A stretch of DNA of 64,000 bases, from NCBI RefSeq assembly GCF_036568765.1, contig NZ_DATCRY010000019.1:18723-82722 (forward strand), read 5' to 3'. The notes beneath the pieces were generated by a model, which was not told the origin of the DNA, ran no database searches, and was given only the letters and a program-made list of their open reading frames with translations. This document shows, piece after piece, positions 59,601 through 64,000 of this stretch; the first letter of the stretch is position 1; every line of letters begins with the position of its first letter. The position numbers and the translations under genes are program-made. This stretch comes from GSA-30 sp036568765. GTDB lineage: Bacteria; Pseudomonadota; Gammaproteobacteria; Xanthomonadales; Rhodanobacteraceae.

Positions 59601-61555
59601 GCGGTGCGATCGAGCTGGCCGGCAGCGCCGCCACGATTCGCGTGGGCGACGGTACCGCTGCTGGCGCAGGCATGACGGCGACGATCGACTCCGCACTCAC
59701 TGGCGGCGCCATGCTGGTGAAGGACGACCTGGGTACGCTCGTGCTCACCGGCTCCAATACGTACAGTGGTGGCACCGATGTGCATGCCGGTACGTTGCAG
59801 GTAGCAAACGACGGCAACCTCGGCTTGTCGTCGGGCAGCCTGTCGATCGACGACGCGACACTGCACACCACGGGCAATATCCTGACCAGCCGCACCGTCG
59901 GCCTGGGCGGTGCGGCCACCATCGATACCGATGGCGGCACTACGCTCACATTGAACAATGGCATCGGCGGTGCCGGCAGTCTCACGAAGGCCGGTGCGGG
60001 CACGCTGATCCTGGGCGGTGCGTCGACCTATAGCGGAGCTACGACAGTAGCCGAAGGCACCTTGAACGCGGCGGTGGACAATGCGTTCAATGTCTCGTCC
60101 GCGGTGACGGTGCAGCAGGCCGGCACGCTGGATCTCGGTGGTCATGTCCAGCACTTGGCGTCGCTGACCAACGCAGGTGCGATCAACTTCGGTATCGCAC
60201 CCGGTACCACGTTGACTGTGCAAGGTGACTATGTGGGCCAGGGCGGTACGTTGAACTTCAACACCGCTCTGGGTGACGACACCTCCGCGACGGATCAGTT
60301 GGTCGTTGTTGGCAGTACGTCGGGTAACACGACCGTACACGTAAGCAACGTCGGCGGTGCGGGCGCGCAGACCACGCAAGGTATCAAGCTGATCGATGTA
60401 CAAGGGGCTTCGAACGGTACGTTCGCGCTGCAGGGCGATTATGTGTTCCAGGGCGATCAGGCCGTGGTGGCAGGTGCGTATGCCTATCGCCTCTACAAAG
60501 GTACGGATGCGAATCCGGGCGACAGCGATTGGTATCTGCGTTCCGCCCTGATCGACGGCGGTCAAGGTAACGGTTCGGCCCCGCTGTACCAGCCAGGCGT
60601 GCCCATGTACGAGGCCTACGCCGGTATCCTGCAACAAATCAACGCGCCGGAGACACTATTCCAGCGCACGGGCAACCGTGTCTGGGCGGGCGATGCGATG
60701 CAGGATGGCATGGAACCTGGCGAAGGTTTGTGGATGCGTGTGGAAAGCGGCGACCAGACGCTCAAGCCGGAAGTCACCACCAGCAGCACGAACTACGATA
60801 TCTCGGCATGGAAATCCGAAGCCGGCATCGATGCCACGGTAAGCAATGGCGAAAGCGGCAAGCTGGTAGCCGGCGGCACCTTGCAATACGGTCGCTACCA
60901 GTCGAACGCCAGCTCTGTTTACGGTCAGGGCCGCATCAAGACCAACGCCTATAGTGTGGGCGGTTCGTTGACCTGGTACGGCGAGAACGATTTCTATGTC
61001 GACGGCCAGGCACGTTGGACAAGCTTCGACTCCGATCTGCGTTCCACCACCCTCTCGCAGCTGCTCAAAGACGACAACAAGGGCAGCGGCTATCTGGCCG
61101 GCGTAGAAGTGGGTCAGCGTCTGCACCTGGGCGATCTGTGGTCCGTCGTGCCGCAAGCGCAGGTGAGCTATGGCAATGCCCAGTTCGACGGCTTTTCCGA
61201 TGCGTTCGGTGCGCGCGTATCGCAGCAGCAGGGCAGCGCGACGACCGGGCGCCTTGGCGTGACGATCGACTATCGCCAGGCCACTCAGGGCACGTACGGC
61301 TCTGCGACGACGCACCTGTATGCCATTGCCAATTTGTATCGCACCTTCGGTGACGGTGCTCGTGTCGTCGTAGCGGGTACCGATTTCACCACGCGCAACG
61401 AGCGGCTATGGGGCGGCTTCGGCCTCGGCGGTTCGCGCGACTGGGCAGACGGTCGCTATTCGGTATATGGCGAACTGCAAGCGCAGACCGGATTGAAGAA
61501 TTTCGGCGATAGCCATGCCCTGAATGGCACGATCGGGTTCCGCATGCGCTGGTAA
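50675..61555 (+). CDS. Giant type V autotransporter adhesin with PATR repeats
   Basis: About 3,626 residues. The N-terminus MNRVFRIVWSTALNTWVVASE is an extended signal peptide (ESPR) for large autotransporters, followed by a hydrophobic core (LGVLAALAALYAPTAFA). The passenger (about 70-3300) is a beta-helix with dozens of PATR-type repeats of the form GTLVLSGANTYTGGTTVSAG. A WD-G module (FWDGPNG...GVWQNSAGNDNW) occurs near residues 1983, 2526 and 2899, with a relative at 73. The C-terminal beta-barrel (about 3330-3626, from VWAGDAMQDGMEPGEGLWMR) ends in the terminal aromatic of GFRMRW, as required for outer-membrane assembly. The start is ATG 50675; GTG 50672 is also open. Likely role: adhesion or biofilm. 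Confidence 0.95.
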   Translation: MNRVFRIVWSTALNTWVVASELTGRHGKGRGRVSAGGMDERATSRSAPWTLRLGVLAALAALYAPTAFATDRYWDVNGGAAGSGGTGTWDTLSAYWNAANDGVAGPFTAWNNAALDNAIFAGTPGTVTLSGAIAANMLTFNVAGYTLTGGTLTLAGTTPAIVGSATINSVIAGNAGFTKNAVGQLTLNGVNTFSGGIAVNAGTLIINGDAALGAASNGVTLASGAGFTYVLPTGGSMLPASRVVTLSAGTANIGGNGVGSARFTGTGGMNLSSGVTLTNNANDYTGATAFNSGGSYGFSSIGNLGEVSSLGAPTTETNGTVTVASGGGLNGNLYYGGDGDNSNRDWRFLNGSTALVNQGTVGNILDLSGSIAVAGGTGGQTFSAVNGDLILEGVISDTGTRTFFYTGTAGRNITVLGANTYGGPVGITNINLYASSLADGGTASSLGVGSVGNVSLTNGKLYYTGAGAASTNRTYIFDGASTIANNSNAGGLSFTGFGGFNAGGTDSITLAGTYAGTNTYSGTINGTGSVIINTTGNWVLSGNNTFAGTTTLTAGTLTIGNVNAFGTSKGVIVNSGQLDLGGLAIAVPSLAGSGGIVDLGSGSLTLNAASGSASYAGSIGGTGGVTKLGAGTQTLTGTNTYTGATTIGGGTLALDYSVAGAPASNIVSSSSTLNLDGGTLSIKGAAAANTQAFNGLNITGGNNRISATAGSGGSLAVSLGAINRSGGLVDFAFNTGTTMTTTNADGALGGWATVNQSDYAQVSGGIITAFTNYADKDDASTWQSGDIVSDEGGNANTPYFGTVNGNVALGGMKVAAAATSIVSVGTGNTLSVDGSIIVAPTAAGATETIQGGSLTGGAGGSPLGVLQNSSGNFNISSTIVDNGGATSFAVNGLGTGAVTLFGANTYTGSTTVSGTTLGFNSVANGGAASAIGASSSDPSNLVLENGTLHYTGATNSTDRGFTLVDGGPSRTIQVDGTTDLTFSGVVTSPDDAGFTKTGAGTLTLSNAANDFVGTVTVSAGLLATGTLANGGLASGIGAGTNAPASLVLQTGGGLEYTGVTASTDRGFTLASGLGHVSVDQAATTLTDSGTVVGTGLLVKDGAGTLVLSGANTYAAGTTVTAGTLRAGSATAFGANGPMTVNAGATLDVATFPVNIGALNGAGSVTLGAGSGLTINGNGVWSGAISGVGGVTIGSGRTQIMTGCGNSYTGPTKILSSTLSTDCLANGGQASGIGASSNATSNLLLGGTLIYTGTTVSIDRGIQLIANSAINVSNAGTTLSIGGPIVNNGQIQKQGAGTLVLSGGSNNAVGTYVRGGILRAGTTNAFGTGYLVADNLAGLSIDLNSFNTNASYLAGGGTAGGNINLGSGTLTVTNGSIESTATYAGAIAGTGSFVMDGGNVEYLSGGASTYTGSTTISDGTLEVNVLANGGAASSIGSSSNAAGNLVLSGGTLQYKGAGNSTDRLFTLGSLASALDASGTGAVQFTNTGAIAFSGAANSAQAVTLTGSSTANNSLALQITDNGTGKTSVGKTGAGTWILRNAASTYTGTTIIAGGVLGVDHLNNGGLASSIGASSNAAANLVIGNGSTLRYTGAGDTTDRLFTLSGGSSVIESSGTGAIVFSNTGSAAYSGSGNRTLSLGGTNTGNNTMGGTIIDGPGGVTTLAKNDAGTWLLTGNNTYSGNTVVNNGLLQLGNGGTTGTISSPTIIVDTAGTLGFDRSDTLTLGGTISGAGDVVQSGTGTTVLTAANVYTGGTTISAGTLQLGNGGANGSIMGDVVDNGTFAVDRSDVYTFGNLISGNGGVTQRGSGTTVLTGANSYKGSSTVESGTLLIDGDQSAATGATVAQIGGTLGGKGIIGGDVAIADGGTLSPGDAGAAGTLTINGSLALSGGSTMNYQFGLPNVVGGTLNDLTVVHGNLTLDGTLNVSATPGGSFGPGLYRIISYDGSLNDQGLTLGSTPAGSFQVQTSVAHQVNLLNSNGLSLNFWDGPNGHGNNTVDGGTGVWQNSAGNDNWTDQTGQYNAPYSDGQFGIFMGTPGTVTVDDSLGAVISSGMQFAVSGYNVTGDAITLNGGPSIIRVGDGTAAGANMTAIISASLIGTGGLEKDDLGTLVLAGTNTYTGGTAVNDGTLQISSDANLGDAAGGLNIDSGTLRNTAAIGSARAVTIGQGGATFETQADLALTGTIAGAGALTKTGTGTLALDGSNSYLGGTAIDGGMVSVSSDANLGDAAGALSLDGGTLQNVATFGSARNVTLGAGGGTFDTQGDLTLSGILGGTGALTKNGGGALILVADNSYTGGTTIANGILQLGNGGTSGAVAGNIVNNGTLVFDRSDTSTLAGLISGAGSLEQQGSGTTVLTAANSYTGPTTVRGGSLIVNGDQTAATGTTAVDSGGTLGGKGTVGGDVSIADGGALSPGDLGAAPGTLSVKGSLTMSGASSLDVNFGQANVVGGPLNDLVQVAGDLTIDGTVNVSVSSGGTFDPGIYRIISYGGNLTNNGLTAGSVPSPDYLLQTSIAQQVNLVNTHGLNVNFWDGNGTRGDGQVQGGDGVWQNTSGNDNWTLTDGTVNASYADSTFAIFAGAAGTVTVDASLGAINSSGMQFATDGYRVEGDPIVLVVDGNNAPPVIRVGDGTTLGASMTATIASELQGTAGLVKSDLGTLVLAGENTYTGNTTITDGTLQLGEGGTTGSILGDVADNGTLAFNRSDDHAFDGQISGTGGVTQLGSGTTELTGTNTYTGATVVQSGTLLVNGNQTGATGATTVQSGATLGGVGTIGGDVIVADGGTLSPGAATGAAGTLIIDGSLALSANSTLEYQLGQAGTPGGATNDLTVVHGNLTLDGALNVSTTAGGTFGAGVYRLFDYDGTLTDNGLTLGTLPSTGAFVQTSLANQVNLVSTQGLTLSFWDGPGHANDGAITGGDGTWRLADNDYWTEATGTINAPYSNGSFAVFGGMGGTVTIDNSNGQVTASGMQFETDGYRLTGGAIELAGSAATIRVGDGTAAGAGMTATIDSALTGGAMLVKDDLGTLVLTGSNTYSGGTDVHAGTLQVANDGNLGLSSGSLSIDDATLHTTGNILTSRTVGLGGAATIDTDGGTTLTLNNGIGGAGSLTKAGAGTLILGGASTYSGATTVAEGTLNAAVDNAFNVSSAVTVQQAGTLDLGGHVQHLASLTNAGAINFGIAPGTTLTVQGDYVGQGGTLNFNTALGDDTSATDQLVVVGSTSGNTTVHVSNVGGAGAQTTQGIKLIDVQGASNGTFALQGDYVFQGDQAVVAGAYAYRLYKGTDANPGDSDWYLRSALIDGGQGNGSAPLYQPGVPMYEAYAGILQQINAPETLFQRTGNRVWAGDAMQDGMEPGEGLWMRVESGDQTLKPEVTTSSTNYDISAWKSEAGIDATVSNGESGKLVAGGTLQYGRYQSNASSVYGQGRIKTNAYSVGGSLTWYGENDFYVDGQARWTSFDSDLRSTTLSQLLKDDNKGSGYLAGVEVGQRLHLGDLWSVVPQAQVSYGNAQFDGFSDAFGARVSQQQGSATTGRLGVTIDYRQATQGTYGSATTHLYAIANLYRTFGDGARVVVAGTDFTTRNERLWGGFGLGGSRDWADGRYSVYGELQAQTGLKNFGDSHALNGTIGFRMRW

Positions 61556-61572
61556 CGCTCGGTCTTCGAGAC

Positions 61573-61616
61573 CTTGCACACGGCGGTTGTCTCTTGTGAG
61601 GCTGCCGTGTGCAAGG
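61573..61616 (+). terminator. Hairpin after the autotransporter gene
   Basis: CTTGCACACGGC and GCCGTGTGCAAG form a long perfect stem 18 nt after the stop. No T-run follows, so it may protect the mRNA end or terminate weakly. Confidence 0.5.
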
Positions 61617-61782
61617 GCATCGAAACGAGAGCCACATTGCCGTAGACCCGCTCGATCCACCCGTTTATCACGCGCCAGCGCCCGCTGGTCACAGGGTGCT
61701 TGTCAGTGCCGTGCAAGTGGCCACAGTGGTCGCTCCTTACCGCATCGGACAAGAGTGCGCCGTGGCTACCTTCGATCCTCGT

Positions 61783-62799
61783 ATGTCATTGTTCGGCGCC
61801 ATGCTTGCCGGCGCGTTGCTGTCTTCGATAGCCGCCGGTCCACAAGCAAAGGATGTGGCAGCTCCGGAGCACCGTTTCGCGTTAACCGGCGAACCCAGGT
61901 CGCCTAAGCTCTTCGCCGCCGGCATTATTTCTGGGCCGGCGAGCGACGCCTCACCGGCGTTTACGCCCGATGGAAGTACGGTGTTCTTCACGCGATCCAA
62001 TAGTTCCCATCATGTCATCCTGGTATCGCACAAGACTGGGACTACCTGGTCGAAGCCGGACGTCGCACCGTTTTCGGGGGTATGGCGCGATCTGGAACCT
62101 GCCATGGCTCCTGATGGGTCTTATCTGATTTTTTCGTCGAATCGTCCCGCAGGCGAAGGACGGATCGCGCTCGATGGTGCGTGGGGCGGAAAGGCCTATC
62201 CGGCTAGCGGCGGCAATCTCTGGCGTGTCAATCGACAGGGTGGCGGTTGGGGCAAGCCCGTCCGACTTCCGGATACGATTAATCGTACGGCCAATGTTTT
62301 TTCGCCAAGCATCGCTGCCAACGGCGATCTTTATTTCATGCAACCCGATACCGCAGGCAGTTTCCATATTTTTCGCGCGACTTATCGAGACGGAACGTAC
62401 GAAGCGCCGGTAAAAGTCGCTCTGGGAGATGCCAATACCCAGGAGGTGGATCCCGCAGTGGCACCGGACGAATCGTTCATTGTCTATAGCTCGATGCATC
62501 CGCAATTGCACGACAAGCAGCGACTGCACATTGCGTTTCGACGGGGCGGCGGCTGGAGCGACCCCATCGATCTGGGCGATGTCGTGAACGAAAACGGCAG
62601 CAATATCGAAGCCCGCCTGGGTGCCGATCATCGCACGCTTTACTTCAGCACCAATACGGTGCCGCCTGCATTGCCTGCGCCGACACCGGAGCAAACCGCA
62701 TACGCGCTGCAGGAGATGCAGTTATGGGCCAACGACAACGAAAATATCTGGTACGTGCCCCTTGAACCCTGGCTGGACTCGCACTCGGATAGAAAGTAA
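61783..62799 (+). CDS. Secreted PD40/TolB-like beta-propeller protein (copy 2)
   Basis: 338 residues from ATG 61783; a GTG at 61762 is also possible. Signal peptide LFGAMLAGALLSSIAAGPQA. Propeller motifs parallel copy 1 almost blade by blade: ASPAFTPDGSTVFFTRS, LEPAMAPDGSYLIFSSNR, FSPSIAANGDLYFMQ, VDPAVAPDESFIVYSS and ARLGADHRTLYFSTN, ending with WYVPLEPWLDSH against WSVSLVPWLDAH in copy 1. Periplasmic or surface ligand-binding role is inferred. Confidence 0.85.
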   Translation: MSLFGAMLAGALLSSIAAGPQAKDVAAPEHRFALTGEPRSPKLFAAGIISGPASDASPAFTPDGSTVFFTRSNSSHHVILVSHKTGTTWSKPDVAPFSGVWRDLEPAMAPDGSYLIFSSNRPAGEGRIALDGAWGGKAYPASGGNLWRVNRQGGGWGKPVRLPDTINRTANVFSPSIAANGDLYFMQPDTAGSFHIFRATYRDGTYEAPVKVALGDANTQEVDPAVAPDESFIVYSSMHPQLHDKQRLHIAFRRGGGWSDPIDLGDVVNENGSNIEARLGADHRTLYFSTNTVPPALPAPTPEQTAYALQEMQLWANDNENIWYVPLEPWLDSHSDRK

Positions 62800-62986
62800 C
62801 GATTGCCTCTCATGGAGCATGACAGAAGGTTCGGGCACCGCAGGAAATAAGGTATGGTGATGGTCGTATGACGTATGGAGCGGGCCGGCCTGTCAGTCCA
62901 GGCAGAGGCCCACGTCATGGCTGTCAGCGGATGGAAGAAGAGTGAGCCTTTTCGATACCCGTGCTCTCGGGCGTTAAGAGGACATT

Positions 62987-63280
62987 ATGGTGCGGTCCCC
63001 TAAAAATTCTGCCCCTGCAAGCGGCTCTGGGGAGTCCCCGGTGCCGTCGCCGGGGGAGTCCGGCACATTGACTCCGCGAGAGGCTGAAGTGCTGAGATTC
63101 CTCACGATGGGCTATGTCGGGTTGCTCAAAAGCGATAGAAAAGTTCTGGCTTCGCTAGCGGCCAAAGGGTTGGCACAGAACATTCTGGGCGGATGGTTGA
63201 CGACGGCCTCGGGGAAGGAGCGCGTGCAGGAGCTTGAGCTTGCCGCGGCGCAGACGAAGGAAAAGCCTTCCGGCAGTTAG
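62987..63280 (+). CDS. Hypothetical 97-residue protein with LuxR-like helix start
   Basis: A proline/serine-rich N-terminus (NSAPASGSGESPVPSPGESG) precedes LTPREAEVLRFLTMGYVG, which resembles the first helices of a LuxR HTH, but the recognition helix is replaced by LLKSDRKVLASLAAKGLAQNILGGWLTTASGKERVQ, closer to a winged or restriction-like small domain. Not a recognised family. Start ATG 62987 has AGAGGACATT upstream. No operon partner is clear. Confidence 0.55.
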   Translation: MVRSPKNSAPASGSGESPVPSPGESGTLTPREAEVLRFLTMGYVGLLKSDRKVLASLAAKGLAQNILGGWLTTASGKERVQELELAAAQTKEKPSGS

Positions 63281-63306
63281 CCCGGCGGCTATCTCGCTCA
63301 AGGGAC

Positions 63307-63344
63307 TTGACTCTGGACCTTGATCGAGGGTCTAGACTTGAGCC
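63307..63344 (+). promoter_or_regulatory. MerR-type promoter with 20-bp spacer
   Basis: A -35 TTGACT (63307-63312) and -10 TAGACT (63333-63338) are separated by 20 bp, the over-long spacing used by MerR activators. Between them GACC-ttgatcgag-GGTC is an inverted repeat. The regulator ATG lies 6 nt after the -10 box, so the message may be leaderless. Confidence 0.7.
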
Positions 63345-63764
63345 ATGAACACAGCTCATCCCCTGACCATCGGTGCTGTCGCCAAGCGCGTCGGTGTGAA
63401 TATCGACACGATCCGCTACTACGAGCGTGAGGGTTTGCTGCCCGAGCCGGAGCGGCGAGCCTCCGGTTATCGCAGCTATGACGAGAGCGCGATCCGGCAG
63501 CTGCGGTTTATACGTCGTGCGAAAGATCTTGGCTTTACACTGGAGGAAATCCGCGATTTGCTTGCACTCTCGGCGGATCGCCATCGCGGTGTGAAGGCCG
63601 TCAAGCAGCGTGCGCAGCAGCGACTGGCGGCGATCGACGCACGCATTGCCGAGCTGACGCGAGTTCGCGACGGTCTTGAGCAACTGGTCGAGGCATGTCC
63701 CGGCCACGGTTCGCCCGATCGATGCCCGATCCTGCGTGCGCTGGTCGACGAGGACGGGCAATGA
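63345..63764 (+). CDS. MerR-family metal-responsive regulator (CueR-like)
   Basis: 139 residues. N-terminal HTH: LTIGAVAKRVGVNIDTIRYYEREGLLPEPER, then a long dimerisation helix and a C-terminal metal loop EACPGHGSPDRCPIL with two cysteines separated by eight residues, as in Cu(I)/Ag(I)/Au(I) or Hg/Zn-type sensors. It would activate the promoter it overlaps and thus the P-type ATPase encoded directly downstream. Its stop TGA overlaps the ATPase ATG (ATGA), so the pair is coupled. Confidence 0.92.
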   Translation: MNTAHPLTIGAVAKRVGVNIDTIRYYEREGLLPEPERRASGYRSYDESAIRQLRFIRRAKDLGFTLEEIRDLLALSADRHRGVKAVKQRAQQRLAAIDARIAELTRVRDGLEQLVEACPGHGSPDRCPILRALVDEDGQ

Positions 63765-64000
63765 GCGCCGCGCATACGTGTAGCAATGGCGGGCATGCGG
63801 CGCCGCCTGCCAAGGCGGCCGATCCGGTCTGCGGCATGACGGTGGATGCCGCTACCGCCAAGCATGTGGCCGAGCATGCCGAACGCACTTATTACTTCTG
63901 CTGCGCGCGCTGCAAGGAGAAATTCCTGGCCGAGCCGGCCCGCTATCTACAGCCGGCGGCAGATGACTCCAAGCCGATGCCGGCGGGCACGCGCTACACG
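63761..64000 (+). CDS. Heavy-metal (copper-type) P-type ATPase, N-terminal part
   Basis: Only the first 80 residues lie in the window. They begin MSAAHTCSNGGHAAPPAKAA and continue into a YHS domain: DPVCGMTVDAATAKHV, YYFCCARCKEKFL. YHS domains with CxxC/CCxxC motifs occur at the N-terminus of Cu-translocating P1B-type ATPases. Coupled translation with a MerR regulator supports metal efflux. Another YHS protein cannot be ruled out from the visible part. Confidence 0.8.
   Translation, partial: MSAAHTCSNGGHAAPPAKAADPVCGMTVDAATAKHVAEHAERTYYFCCARCKEKFLAEPARYLQPAADDSKPMPAGTRYT

Noticed and set aside
57698..60637. Open frame of 979 codons on the minus strand within the autotransporter gene
   Set aside because: It and similar long antisense frames (52328-53521, 53735-55120, 55250-56749) mirror the repetitive GC-rich sense codons. 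The products are low-complexity, rich in Arg and Ala, with no domain or RBS support.

Overview
The window is a stretch of bacterial chromosome, most of it GC-rich and densely coded. A cobalamin-dependent methionine synthase split into two genes, a xanthomonalisin-type S53 protease, many TonB/FecIR-type and autotransporter functions and abundant REP-like intergenic palindromes suggest a gammaproteobacterium of the Xanthomonadales/Lysobacterales, probably Rhodanobacteraceae (Dyella/Luteibacter/Frateuria-like). This placement comes from gene content only; no database was searched.

Layout: 1-4.8 kb holds the end of a PstS-like binding protein, a DUF3574 lipoprotein, an NCS2-type permease and a Tat-exported alpha-L-fucosidase. 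4.8-5.25 kb is a repeat-rich spacer with a MITE-like unit. 5.25-11.65 kb is a 6.35 kb integrative element inserted in the 3' end of a tRNA-Val(CAC) gene and bounded by a 48-bp direct repeat. It carries a tyrosine integrase, a small HTH protein, two unknown small proteins, a P-loop ATPase/helicase-like protein with a C-terminal HTH, a 300-bp array of nested hairpins, another small putative DNA-binding protein, a membrane-anchored unknown and an XRE regulator. I see no relaxase, capsid or conventional Rep gene. It is visibly AT-richer than the chromosome and uses rare codons (AGG, AGA, CTA). It is the best candidate here for an undescribed system: a minimal satellite-like or plasmid-like element with its own putative initiator and origin.

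11.7-24.5 kb is core chromosome: a LAB_N protein; the operon ArsR-methyltransferase/metH N-half/metH C-half; an acyl-CoA dehydrogenase; MsrA; a tightly coupled DUF72/barnase-like RNase/barstar/S4-RNA-binding operon; a PD40 propeller; a class C serine hydrolase; and a VOC protein. 24.5-34.1 kb has an MscS-family channel, endonuclease V, an ABC exporter, an AT-richer secreted amidase, a histone-H1-like basic protein, a DUF4126 membrane protein and a flavoprotein disulfide reductase. 34.2-35.4 kb holds a small ORF and a drug/metabolite transporter in the same frame, separated by one TGA.

35.5-43.4 kb is a cell-surface-signalling locus: ECF sigma factor, FecR-type anti-sigma, secreted S53 protease with a PKD domain, and a TonB receptor with an STN signalling domain. 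43.5-50 kb has YihY, a divergent LysR/NmrA pair, a cupin, a DUF3465 protein, a glyoxalase-like protein and an AraC regulator. 50.7-61.6 kb is one giant autotransporter adhesin of about 3,626 residues. The right end carries a second PD40 propeller, a small unknown, a MerR-type metal regulator and the start of its copper-type P-ATPase.
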